Source: Siphlonurus alternatus (Eukaryota > Arthropoda > Insecta > Ephemeroptera > Siphlonuridae). Taken from it: DNA of 64,000 nt. Location: assembly GCA_949825025.1 (NCBI GenBank), contig OX463781.1, forward strand, positions 2,457,066 through 2,521,065. Direction: 5' to 3'. Position numbers and translations under genes: made by a program. Within the stretch, counting starts at the first letter, position 1. Each line of letters starts with the position of its first letter. The notes beneath the pieces were generated by a model, which saw nothing but the letters and a program-made list of their open reading frames with translations, was not told the origin of the DNA and made no database searches. Shown one piece after another: positions 36,101-45,800 of this stretch.

Positions 36101-36651
36101 TTTTTATCTAACGTTTGTGGCGGCTTTTCAGCGCGCATGCGCATAGCGTTTATTATCGGCTTGAAGCAAACTTCACGCGTGTCTGTCGCGTCAGCTGAGT
36201 GACCGCGTAAGAAAAACATTGCACCTTCCAAATTAATTAGCTCCGGTAAGTCAAAATTTGCCATGGTGTGATATACTTTTTCAGAATGGGCTCTTTTAGA
36301 GCTATTTGGAAAGTTAACTCTTTTAATCATTATCGTAACTTATTTTTATTATAACCGTACCGCTGTGCTTCCTGCTCTTTTCCTACTAAATGCATAACTT
36401 TGTATGAATAGATTATATAGGATACCAGCAATATGGTATATAGTCTGTAACGCACAGTACATGATATACTCACCATTCTGAAAGTGGTTTCCACAAATCC
36501 AAGTGTATTGAGACGGCTGCCATCCAATACGTTGCAAAGCTTGAATCCACAGTGCTTTGAGATCTTCGTCGACTGGGAAACGATGAAAACTTATACCAGA
36601 ACCTTTGGAAAATCTATTCTTACATCCATTAACGCAACAACTCTTCCCCAT
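19467..36651 (-). CDS. Gene B: paralogue of gene A, THAP + coiled coil + DDE_Tnp_4-type transposase-derived protein (3 exons, 541 aa)
   Basis: Exons on the minus strand are 36651-36474, 24872-24519 and 20560-19467. Introns are GT-AG and phase 1 as in gene A, and the joined frame is 542 codons including the stop. The THAP domain has C5/C6, C10, F25-P26, W35, C53 and H56; exon 2 continues it with GRPSHMSQHPDYIPNV. An acidic linker follows, then a coiled coil at about 194-263, the DPDRCSYYTGLPN motif, a helix-turn-helix and the DDE core: D389 (IIDLIE), D454 (LADKRF), and K497 (HVKKVIK) in place of the third acidic residue. The transposase half is about half identical to gene A by eye, so the duplication is not recent, yet both frames are intact. 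Intron 1 (24873-36473, 11.6 kb) holds the giant palindrome and a LINE fragment; intron 2 (20561-24518) holds MITEs and a 5'-truncated LINE. The family (PIF/Harbinger or ISL2EU-like) is inferred from motifs. Confidence 0.8.
20734..21163. mobile_element. 430-bp hairpin MITE in gene B intron 2
   Basis: AGGGAAGGTAAC-type ends with inner arms sharing TTTGATTAACATGTAAACCT and its complement. A 30-base T-run lies in the loop. Confidence 0.55.
21226..21440. mobile_element. Hairpin MITE in gene B intron 2
   Basis: TTGTTTATAATGTCTGTCGC at 21226 is mirrored by GCGACAGACATTACACAACAA ending at 21440. Confidence 0.5.
22040..22385 (+). pseudogene. 3' end of a Jockey/CR1/L2-like LINE with (TTGAA)n tail
   Basis: A frame at 22061-22213 reads LYNKLPSDIKCIESDKLFHA then SVKNMLLDKCFYSVKSYMD and stops. 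The 'WNxLP ... F ... LK ... FYSV' pattern is the usual end of ORF2 in such LINEs. A 3' UTR follows and ends in TTGAATTTTGAATTTTGAAT repeats (22360-22385). Everything upstream of the last 50 codons is missing. Confidence 0.6.
22817..23929 (+). pseudogene. 5'-truncated LINE carrying an RNase H domain, with 13-bp target duplication
   Basis: A single frame (coding to 23772) holds an RNase H type I domain: TDGS, SSEMYA, CTDS and PGNEAAD supply the four acidic positions, and LWVPGHAG is conserved. A C-terminal CCHC-like segment (CATCAEELTVNHILTDCLHY) is typical of I/Jockey-like LINEs. The frame is open upstream of the first ATG (22864) to about 22817, so the element was cut at its 5' end on insertion. 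TAACAAGCATTTC at 22804-22816 is repeated at 23930-23942, and the tail is (CAAT)n. The RT and endonuclease domains are absent. Confidence 0.85.
25100..25210. repeat. Hairpin repeat
   Basis: TTTGCAGCCTTGTTAATCAC / GTGATTAACAAGGCTGCAAG; a degraded relative lies at about 61640-61735. Confidence 0.5.
25732..25780. repeat. (TA)n microsatellite
   Basis: About 50 bases of nearly pure TA repeat. Confidence 0.95.
25897..26619 (-). pseudogene. LINE reverse-transcriptase C-terminal fragment
   Basis: On the minus strand, MDGAELKEEKKYKYLGV begins right at the giant palindrome edge. After frame breaks it continues KTLIRPMLEYGCNVWDPY, KKELEKIQRRAARRVTG and a long C-terminus. This 'YKYLGV ... Y..PVLEYG..VWDP ... 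+E.IQR+A' succession is the thumb region of Jockey/CR1-type RTs. The palm (with YADD) is absent, and no continuation appears beyond the palindrome at 36362, so the fragment was 5'-truncated or cut by rearrangement. Confidence 0.7.
26651..26923 (+). CDS. Hypothetical 90-aa frame at the left end of the giant palindrome
   Basis: The frame starts MIKRVNFPNSSKRAHSEKVY and ends KKRYNERKVNIRNDL. It has no recognised domain. An identical frame lies at 36058-36330 on the minus strand because the outer arms are identical. It lies in the more GC-rich outer part of the arm; its coding status is uncertain. Confidence 0.25.
   Translation: MIKRVNFPNSSKRAHSEKVYHTMANFDLPELINLEGAMFFLRGHSADATDTREVCFKPIINAMRMRAEKPPQTLDKKRYNERKVNIRNDL
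27180..29880 (+). repeat. Left-arm array of ~170-bp units (about 16)
   Basis: Units recur near 27185, 27352, 27528, 27690, 27855, 28025, 28193, 28365, 28531, 28695, 28870, 29040, 29208, 29377, 29547 and 29717. Further, more diverged units continue to the centre (for example near 29885, 30050, 30220, 30385, 30560, 30720, 30900). Confidence 0.85.
33068..33127. repeat. (TA)n microsatellite in the right arm
   Basis: About 60 bases of TA repeat. The matching place in the left arm (30352-30372) is a poly-A run, an arm-specific change. Confidence 0.9.
33600..35815 (-). repeat. Right-arm array of ~170-bp units (about 13)
   Basis: Inverse orientation to the left array, with markers near 35785, 35618, 35440, 35275, 35105, 34935, 34768, 34598, 34425, 34258, 34090, 33920 and 33748. 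The unit count differs from the left arm, so the arrays have changed length separately. Confidence 0.85.
36058..36330 (-). CDS. Hypothetical 90-aa frame, mirror copy at the right end of the giant palindrome
   Basis: Identical in sequence to the frame at 26651-26923. It falls inside intron 1 of gene B on the same strand as that gene and could in principle be exonised. Confidence 0.25.
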   Translation of the reverse strand: MIKRVNFPNSSKRAHSEKVYHTMANFDLPELINLEGAMFFLRGHSADATDTREVCFKPIINAMRMRAEKPPQTLDKKRYNERKVNIRNDL

Positions 36652-36905
36652 CACAAATAAAATCAATTAAATTAAAACTAAACTTTGGATTCAACATAAA
36701 CATTAAACAAATCAAGAATAATAAAAAAAACAGCTGTAAAAATTAAATGATGGTGGCGTCCCAATACTAAATTTTAGTCAAGAGATGGCAGCACATCAAG
36801 CACATGTAAAAAAAATATTTGCGCTAAAAGTAGAAAGAATTTTAAAATGGGTACATGGTACATGTGCTGGGTGGACAAAGGTATAATAAACATTATATAT
36901 ACACA

Positions 36906-38198
36906 GGTATACAGATTCCCGGACAACTCGGAGCGCGGTCGACTGGGAGCCGGACAGCTCGGGAGCCAAACGTGTTTCTAGGACAACTCGGAGCGCGGAC
37001 ATCCTGGAGCCTCTCTAGCTAGGACAACTTGGAGCACCCCCCCCCCCCCCCCCCGTTTTATTTAAATTATTCAATGAATTTCAAAATTAAAATTGATGTT
37101 TTATATTCCGAGAATGTATCGTTAATCGTAACATTTATTGTTAAATATTACTTATATTTATTACTATATATACGTTTTAGTAAAAAAAATTATTAAGTTT
37201 TCTGATGATACATCGCGTTATACTGTCTATAATATATGGAAGTAAAGTTTTTACTTTATGCGGTCAAATGTTCGGTCAGCTGCGCGCCCTAGTCGAAAAA
37301 TAAAAGTGCTAAGTGATAATTTGAGCAGTATATAGTCAAGTAGTTGACTACTTAAAAACAAGTATAGTCAACTACTTGACTACTGCTCAAATTATCACTT
37401 AGCACTCTTATTTTTCGACTAGGGCATGATAGCTATAGCTAGGTATCATTATCATTGTTAATTGAACTTTGTGAATATTTTTTTTATATTACATGACATA
37501 TATTACATAAATTATGAATCATGTTGATAATTTAATGTAATATTATGTGAAATTATAAAAAGTACACAGTTTTGTTAAAATATATGTTTGTTCTGTATTA
37601 ATTGTATAATTACTAATTTTAGATGATACACTAAAATCTTTATAACGAATTAAGTGGGTTATAAAAGTTTTGAGAAAGGAAACTATAAAAAGTATAAGAT
37701 ATAGTTACTTCCATGCATTATATATATATTAGACAGTATATAAGTACGTACCTCACTGTGATGTATCATATATCAGAAAACTTAATATTTTTTTTTTACT
37801 TTGTACGTAATAAATATAAGTATATAATATAACAATAAATGTTACGATTAACGATACATTCTCGAATCGGAATACATCAATTTTAATTTCAAAATTCATT
37901 CAATAATTTAAATTAAACGAAGCTCCGAGTTGTCCTAGCTAGGCTCCAGGATGTCCGCGCTCCGAGTTGTCCTATACCGAGGCTCCAGGATGTCCGCGCT
38001 CCGAGTTGCCCATGCTCCGAGATGTCCTAGCTAGGCTCCAGGATGTCCGCGCTCCAAGTTGTCCTACCGAGGCTCCGAGCTGTCCGTGCTCCGAGTTGTC
38101 TTAGAAACACGTTTGGCTCCGAGCTGTCCGGCTCCCAGTCGACCGTGCTCCGAGCTGTCCGGCTCCCAGTCGACCGCGCCCCGAGTTGTCCGGATACC
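36906..38198. mobile_element. 1.3-kb foldback element with GCTCCGAGTTGTCC subterminal repeats
   Basis: Ends GGTAT ... CCGGACAACTCGG (left, with about 9 extra bases) mirror CCGAGTTGTCCGGATACC (right, 38198). Subterminal short repeats such as GGCTCCAGGATGTCCGCG are far more numerous on the right (37920-38190) than the left. The AT-rich interior arms also pair (ACGATTAACGATACATTCTC). A 28-base C-run lies at 37027-37054, and a second MITE (37286-37425) sits in the loop. Confidence 0.7.
37286..37425. mobile_element. 140-bp palindromic MITE nested in the foldback loop
   Basis: GCCCTAGTCGAAAAATAA to its complement at 37425; the arms pair over nearly the whole length (GCTAAGTGATAATTTGAGCA). Truncated relative at 7080-7275. 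Confidence 0.75.
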
Positions 38199-38364
38199 TT
38201 TATATATATATACACACAGTCCCTTTTGTAAAACACTATTATACGAAAGTATACTCAAAGTATAATTATTATACTAAAGTATATAATATATTATAAATTG
38301 TTTTATTATAATAACTTTTTATACTTAATTATACTTTAGAAGTAATATATACTAAGCATTATAG

Positions 38365-38715
38365 TACCGAGCAGCGTAGCGTAGTGGTTTGATCTCTGCC
38401 TATCGCTCGGGAGACCCAGGACCGCTTCCTGCCTTTTGGCTCAGGTGACTTTTCGTCACTTCGAGCTGAGGTATGGCAGCGTGTTCTGGTAAGTTCCCAA
38501 GAGATGGCATGCATGTTCTTCCACTATACTAGCGCGCTGCCTGTATTATATTCGGGAGGTGTTGAAGGTTGTTTCCTTTTTGGTACCGTCTGCCTCGATG
38601 ATGGTTTTCTGTGGTTTCCCCCATCGTCACTCCCAGGCAAATGCCGGGGCAGTTCCTAACACAAGGCCACAGCCACCTCCTTTCCTATCAAATCCGTCCA
38701 ACTGTTGTTAAATAC
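38365..38715 (+). repeat. tRNA-headed SINE with conserved central domain
   Basis: The head has a box-A-like TAGCGTAGTGG and an anticodon-arm-like CTATCGCTCGGGAGACCC. The body carries CCCAGGCAAATGCCGGGGCA then AAGGCCACAGCCACC, the conserved block also seen at 55380-55687, 57040-57110 and 59765-60055. That block resembles the eumetazoan Nin-DC SINE domain (from memory). Confidence 0.6.
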
Positions 38716-38754
38716 TGAATATACTGTTGTTAAGTTTGAATGCTTACACCAATA

Positions 38755-39049
38755 GAGGCTTCAAGTCAGCTGATTTTTCGGTGATCCCACCCGCTATACC
38801 AAACCTATGTAAAAAAAAAAACGTGAATTCGTTTTTTCACCAAGAATTAGATTTTTCAGGGAAAATTCCTTTACGGAACTTTGGTCCAAACTGAAAAATA
38901 AAGCAGATAATTTAAGATTTACATTTTTTACTTGATTTATAACCATCAACGAGAAAAGTTAAAAAAACACTTTGCTTCATTTTCAAGTGCAAGATGGACC
39001 TTAGCGACAAACTGCAGTTGCGCAGCGAAAGCGCATCACTTGAAGCCTC
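38755..39049. mobile_element. MITE with TA duplication, copy 1
   Basis: GAGGCTTCAAGT ... ACTTGAAGCCTC flanked by TA on both sides. The body is shared with 48649-48923 (for example CAGCTGATTTTTCGGTGATC). Confidence 0.75.
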
Positions 39050-39373
39050 TATAGCAGAATATGCTGTAGTAAGCTAACATTGTAAAATAAATTAAAAAAG
39101 TATAGTAAATTAGTGATAAATTATAATAATTAAATCATAAAAATTATAATATTGTCTCAAGTAAAAATAATGTATAGGTATAAGTATATATGACAAAAGA
39201 GTATTATTTAATATCCCATAGACTTTATTATTATTGTTGGCATTGATTGGATAATTTTGGTGTCTATTATAATTTTCTCTTGCCTAAAGTTGCTTTTTTT
39301 GTTTATATAGTTATATACCATAACACTTGAGGATTAAAAAATTGAATATACAGTATATTATGCATTAATTAAA

Positions 39374-40000
39374 GTAGAGTGAGCGATTTCATTTTTTGGA
39401 ATATTTTATTTTCTAGAAATAGTTAAGCCTGTCTTCTATTGAGAAATGAAAACAAAAAATTCCATCTCAAATAGCTTCACCATAAAAAAATCCCAAATTT
39501 GGTGTTTCGGAGGCCTTTAACATGCATCCTCTTATAGTACAGAAAAGAGCGTTTTACTCCAACTTCGTCTGAACGATGGTACCAATTTAAAAATGCGTAC
39601 GTAATCTTTGATAAATTCTTTAAAACAAACAAACCAAAGCCGTTTTTCCAAAAACAAATATTCAAATTTTTGCGGGTTAATTCTCATAAGGATTTTCAAG
39701 CTTTTTTTCCGGAAAAACGGCTGCGTAATTTTTTTTCTTTATTTGAAAATTTATTAAAGTATTCATCATAGATTACGTACATATTTTTTAATTGGTACCA
39801 TAGTTCAGACGGAGTTGGAGTAAAAAGCTGTTTTTTCCATAAGGCTGCATGTTAAAGGCCTCCGAAACACCAACTTTGGGAATTTTTTTGTGGTGAAGCT
39901 TTTTGAGATTGAATTTTTTGGTTTTCATTTCTCAATAGAGGGCGAGTTAAACTATTTTTAGAAAATAAAATATTAAAAAAAATGAAATTGCTCACTCTAC
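39374..40000. mobile_element. 627-bp palindromic element, copy 1
   Basis: GTAGAGTGAGCGATTTCATT to its complement ending at 40000. Arms pair nearly throughout (GGCCTCCGAAACACCAA, TCCGGAAAAACGG near the centre). Copy 2 is at 52658. Confidence 0.72.
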
Positions 40001-40737
40001 GTTAATTGAAACAAAAAAATTAACGAAGTTAATATTAAAATGTAATGTTTTGTTGTGCTGTAGAACATCGTTATTACCCCTTCGTCTCATTAATTTTGAC
40101 ATCAACAGTTGGGGGGTAGAAGACAATTGCGAGGTTCAAAATTTGGCTTCCGTTTCTAGGGACTACATGCTACCATTATACTGTAGATGTAAAATGGTAT
40201 ATGAACAAATAAAGTCATTAAATTTTTAAGTATAAATTCAAAGTAGATTATAATAATAACTAAAATAAATACATATAATATCACTAATTACTAGATATGT
40301 ACTCATTTAAAGTAAAACACATACATATAATTGTGTAATTGAAGTTTAAAACATTGAAATGAAAAATAAATTGCACTTTATGACCCTTATTTTAAAATTT
40401 CCCCTAAAAAGGCTATATAATCTAAGCCATGTCTAGTAGCTAAAAATATATATAACTTTATAACAAACATAGGATTTATAATGATAAACAGTTGGCTGCT
40501 TTTTGTATAAATAAATTCAGACTCCTTCAGATTCAGTAGTGAGAGGTAAGCAATAATTAAACAATGTTTCACCATATTGTACACATATAAATATTACATG
40601 GAACATATGAGAAAAGGTGTGACGCCGGCAGCAAATTATATACCTGTGAAATTAAGGTGAAACATGGAATATCACTTGCTAATGTAGACTCATTACAACT
40701 CTATAATAACAGCGAATTTGATACTAAGGCATAATAT
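40001..40737. other. AT-rich DNA, nothing recognised
   Basis: Short frames only, without motifs. Confidence 0.4.
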
Positions 40738-41116
40738 TGTCACGTGGCGGTTTAGTTAAAAGTAATAGTAATTTATTAAGCAACGGGGAAGTGCAGTAAT
40801 GTGGTAATGCACACAATGCGGATGCGTCTTGACGCCGCATCAGTATTGGAATGCAAAATGACCTGCAGATATTGCTGACACTTCATGATTAGAGTAATAT
40901 AAGCCGCCCATGACTGGGTCACTTTTGGTTCTTGAGCTTACTGCTGACACTTGGTTATAAGTCTGCCGGGCTCGGTCGCATGTATTACTATATCAATCAA
41001 TTAAAGTGTGGATCCACAAGACGTCTCGAGTCTCTGTTCTGACACTCCTCTGCCCAATCACGGGAAGATCCCGTCTCAATACTACACGGAGTGGTGTACC
41101 CAGCCGCTTCGTGACA
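40738..41116 (+). mobile_element. Solo LTR
   Basis: TGTCACG ... CGTGACA (379 bp) begins TG, ends CA and is flanked by ATAT on both sides (40734-40737, 41117-41120), a 4-bp duplication and target used by several Gypsy-type elements. The interior has a TATAAG box-like motif about 115 bases from its end and AATTAAAG downstream. The plus orientation is inferred from these. No internal retroelement region adjoins it. Confidence 0.6.
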
Positions 41117-41242
41117 ATATAATTACACATACTTGCCATCAGCAGCCATTTGGTCCACAATTTTTCATAACAGTATTTGCAGTCTATCAGACCTCCTGGT
41201 CTAAAGCAAAATTTTGGTTCAGAGACAATGTTTTAACAAGCA

Positions 41243-41451
41243 ATAGAATATCACCTCCAAAATTTTATTGCAAAAATGAAAAAAGAGGGTTCAAAGTTAC
41301 ACCACTCTGATTTTTTTTTTTTTTTTCAAGATTTTATAAAGGCTGGGAAGTATTGCTAAATAGTTTTGCAGAGGCCAGATTTGCATCCTCGCTTCTTTTA
41401 AGTCCTTAGAGACTTTCAATAATTTTTATAAAAATAGTTCCCAGATCTGAG

Positions 41452-41499
<48 letters not shown>

Positions 41500-41563
41500 G
41501 TAGCACAACTTTGCACCCTGTATTCATTTCTGCAGTAAAAATTTTTGAGGCCCATACTACATT
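41243..41563. mobile_element. MITE related to 375-684
   Basis: ATATCACCTCCAAAATTTTA ... AAATTTTTGAGGCCCATACT, with the shared core CAAAGTTACACCACTCTGA. A 44-base A-run (41452-41495) occupies the loop. Confidence 0.65.
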
Positions 41564-42099
41564 ATAACAAATGGTCATAAATGTGCTGAAAGTCCCTGAT
41601 AGCGGTCATAAATTCTGTAGAAGACACTGCAGCAGTTCCGTCAATTTACGACTGGCTCTTCTTCTTCTATCAGTCTTGAGTGTACGGAGAGTTGTCTTTC
41701 CCTCCTAGCCGACAAACTGCAGGGAAGGAACAGGAATTACTGCCATAGTAGTTTACAAATACGATGATATGTGTTTAATAAAAGAATTATTTTGCAATAC
41801 TGAATACATAAATACGGAAAAAGAATTGTAGAGTGAAAAACCTGCTAGAACTTTTATTGAGCTACAATTTATATCCTTATTTAACTTAAAATTCTTTCAT
41901 ATAATATTTTTTAAAGCCACTAATAACATGCTTCAAATTGTGCTACAAAAAAACTGTGACATAATATATATGTACATGTATATATGTATATATAGTCATG
42001 TTAATAATTTTTCTAAGTTTGAGTTTTAATTTTTGTAATGACTATGAAGTTCCTGTATTTTGTGATGATATTAACATTAGAACCATAAGGATTTACCTC
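41564..42099. other. Intergenic DNA, nothing recognised
   Basis: AT-rich; no motif or repeat relationship found. Confidence 0.35.
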
Positions 42100-42376
42100 A
42101 AGACTTGCAGAGAACTTAGAACTCGCCATCACTAGGTGGCTTACAAATTTTCACGTGGATCTGTGTGATAAAGTTTTGAGAAAACTGAGGTAGAAGTTTA
42201 ACATTAGCCTAATGAACGGAAACCGGAAATGGAGCTGTTGTGAGATAACTACCAAGTTAAATTTGCTCAAACCATAAGTGATTAAGTTTTAAAACATTAT
42301 GAAAATTTTAAAATTTATTTCATTTGATACCGTCCCTCGACTCCGAAGTAACTGAGGTAAATCGTTAATTGAAATA
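42100..42376. repeat. Dispersed repeat, copy 2
   Basis: Same family and orientation as 13036-13331, without the long poly-A. Type unknown: it has no clear TIRs or tail. Confidence 0.65.
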
Positions 42377-42479
42377 ATAATTAATATCTGGAGGTACTAC
42401 AGTATATCTAACTACACAGTTTAAAGAAAATCAAACTCGATTACCATTGCTATGCTGCATGAGAAAGCAGCAGAGATTC

Positions 42480-42720
42480 TACAGAGACCTCCATGTCATA
42501 TATGGCCAGGGATTTGATCAGAGTTTCGCTGATTCTGAGAGTGACGGCGCTGCTATATAAATGTTCGGCACGACCCGGTTCTTGCTGGTTGAAATTGCCC
42601 GCGCAGCCAGCGAGAACCGGGTCGTGCCGCTGCGATTCAGTGGCGCCACCACTCTCAGAAGCAGCGAAGCTCAGCCCAGGTTGTTTAAATTCCTGGCCAT
42701 ATGACACCGAGGTCTCTGTA
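42480..42720. mobile_element. 241-bp palindromic MITE
   Basis: TACAGAGACCTCCATGTCAT is mirrored at 42720; an inner GC-rich hairpin pairs GGCACGACCCGGTTCT with AGAACCGGGTCGTGCC. A half copy is at about 22450-22570. Confidence 0.65.
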
Positions 42721-42884
42721 GGGTCTCTGAGAAAGCCATTAACTTAGAGTGCAAAGAGAGCAAGAGAAGATACTCGATACTCGACATGGAGAACATTTTT
42801 CTTTTTGTTTTTTTTTAAATATTTTCAGTGATTAAAAAAAAAACGTCTCCTTCCCCGAAGTGTGAGAATGTTTACTTGAGAAAC

Positions 42885-45800
42885 TCACCACACAAGCACT
42901 GAGGGCAGCACCAACAATATTGCTGCCACGTGGAAAGTCAGTCCCGGGAGATGAAGCTCTCTCACTGCCGGGTAGAGAGAGTTGAAGATGAGTGAGCCTA
43001 GCAGCAGACAGCTCCCTTCCAGCATTGCCAGGCACGCAAACACCTTTCCTGCGAAAAAAAAAAAAGTGTCAACACAATTGAATGAAGGGCATTCACAAAA
43101 TACTGTAGCCTCGATTTTACCCCGGGTTATATTGAGTGCTAAACCAGTGGCTAAACATGTTACTAAAAAACGTGGACCAAATTGGTGCTAAGGTATGTTT
43201 AAAATTACTTACCAGTAGTACCAATTTAGTATACATTTTTAGTACTGTACCATGTTTAACCCCTGCATTAATTAGCTCCATGTTTATTACTTGATTTAAC
43301 CGAATATAAAAATTGAGGCTCAAGTGGGACATACAGTATGTAGTTCTTGGGACATATACATGTATGTGCTTAGTGAATGCTCCGACAATGTGCAGTGAAA
43401 AAAAAAATCAATTCTATAAAAAATAAATAAAATTATTGGATCTCATTGATCTGATTACAAAATTGTTAGGTTTTATATTTCTATGATAATTTGGTTGATT
43501 TTTTGGAATTTGTTGATCATCAAAGTTGGAAATTTATTTTTTTAAATGCTTGATAAATCTGATAAATGCATGAGTAGCTTGAGGCTATACGAAACACACG
43601 GGCAAACAGGAAAATATCATCATAATTCATGTTGCCTCTGTTACCCTTTTTTATCAGGAGTTATAAAAAAATTAAAAAAAAAAAAAAAAAAAAAAAGTTT
43701 TTTGCCATGATATTCCTAAAAATTAAAAATCAACAAAAATAAATCATCATATAAACATAAAGCAAACAAAGCTATAGATTTATTTTAATTTATTTTTATT
43801 GAGTTATTATTAATAATATAATTGAATTCATTCATTTTCTTTCAATACAGACATTTTTTTTTATATGAATATCAAGATTTGTTCGAACTTGTCAACTTTT
43901 TGAACCTCACTCTAGCAAGAAACATTGGTGTGTTGCCAAATCTAATGCAAATATCTCTGGGAGTATGCCTCGAACTTAAAACTGCACAAAGAAGCAAGTG
44001 TCTCCCCAGACGGTCATAAAATAATGATACTCCAGGTGAAAAATCCATTGCTGCGGGGAAGGAGACGGCTAAACAGATAGAATATTGATGGTATATGGTT
44101 AATTATTAACCATCAATATCCGGTCTATTGTCAAGTTTTGTCACCTCCTTCCCCACGACAATAGTTAGTCAATGTTTTCACCTGGAATATCATTATTTTA
44201 TAAACGTCTGGGGAGACACCTGCTTCTTTGTGCCGTTGAAAGTTCGAGGCATACTCCCAGAGATTTTTGCATTAGATTTGGTGCTGAGTGTACAATTTGC
44301 TCAAATTACCTAAGTCCTTACCTAGCTCTCGAGGCTCCACTTGCTTGGAGAGCAGGGAGCGAAGAGCAGGCACCGAGAGGTAGCTCCCAGCCGAGACAAC
44401 TGGAACTGAAACATGTCAAGAGCATCAGAATACGAGAAGAGGCGAGCGTACCTCTGTACGGCATTCAAACTTCTGTCTTAAAATTATATCTACGCTCCAT
44501 TAAATATTGCATTTTTTTTTCATTTTTTATTTATTTTTTTTTCTTCTGGATATACCATTTAATTTATCAATAATGCACATCAGTTAACTGTACAATATTA
44601 TAATAACATGACGCCATATCCCTTTACGGGGTAAGCCAGTAGCATTATTACCTCGGCCGTCTACAAATTGCCCTCCTAAGCACTCGATTCTTGCATACTC
44701 CACTTGCTTCAGAAATACTCATAACACTCTTTTGCCTTCTGCACTCTCTATTACACTGTGTACTTTTAACACTTCTGTTCTTCAAACATTCTGCAATCAC
44801 ATCCAACCAAACCTTTTTAGGTCTACCAAATCCTTTCATGCAATTCGTTCATCACCCATTCTCTCAACATGTCCAAACCAACGTAGTGTACTTCGTTCAT
44901 ACTTGTCAATTACGCTTTCTTTCACTCCACACTCATTCATCACCCATGTGTTTCTCACTCTATCCATCCTAGTTTTACGACACATATTCCTTAGAAAACT
45001 CATACCAACAGCATTCAACTTACTTCTATGCTTTGTTTGACACACCCATACTTCAGATCCATACATCAAAGTTGGTAATAGGACAGAGTTATACACAGCT
45101 AGCTTAGCCATATTAGACAACAGCTCAGTGCGACACAACCCTGCCATACTACCCACAATCCTCCTGCCAGCACTTACTCTCCTGTCAATCTCTCCATCTA
45201 CACTTCCGTCCTCCCGAAACAATCTTCCCAAATATACAAATTCTTTCACTCGTTCCAGCTGTTCTCCTTTTAGGTCAATTCCTTTTGCCTCGTTGCTATC
45301 TGTACTACCAAACACCATTACTTTTGTCTTGCTCACATTGATCTTCAAATCCATACGACTAGTACTCACTTCCAAACGGTTTAACCTTCTTTGCAAGTCA
45401 TCTTCGCTATCAGCTAGCACCAATGCATCATCCGCATACAACAGCAACCATAACATTATCGTACCCACACTAATTCCATTTTCACCTTTACCAGCCAATC
45501 TTACACACTTATCCATAAACACATTAAACAGCCATGGCGACATCACACAACCCTGTCTCACTCCTCGCTTCACTTTAAACCATTTGCTCAAACCACCATT
45601 CACCCTCACACACGCTTTACTACCTTCATACATAGATTTTACTGCATTCAGCAATTCATCATTTACACCATACTCAGACAACACTTTCCACAGCATACTT
45701 CTATTGACCTTATCATACACCTTTTCTAAATCTACAAATGCGACAAACAACTTTTTATCAACAGCCAAATGTTTTTCAATCAACTGTTGCACAGTTAAGA

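Larger units (their letters stand above)
26620..36361. mobile_element. 9.74-kb giant palindromic element in intron 1 of gene B
   Basis: The left end GGTACGGTTATAATAAAAAT at 26620 is mirrored exactly at 36361. Arms run 26620-31597 and 31652-36361, with a loop of about 54 bases. The outer several hundred bases of the two arms appear identical; the inner parts differ by substitutions, unit number and microsatellites. Arms consist of tandem units of about 170 bp marked by GGTGCTACTGACATTTCCTA, TAGTTCCACCTACAAAACAT and ACATTGTTGCGTA. Flanks (CATTTTAT left, GCTGTGCT right) do not match, so no target duplication survives. The 45-bp element at 59887-59931 shares its ends. The superfamily is unassigned. 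Confidence 0.85.
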
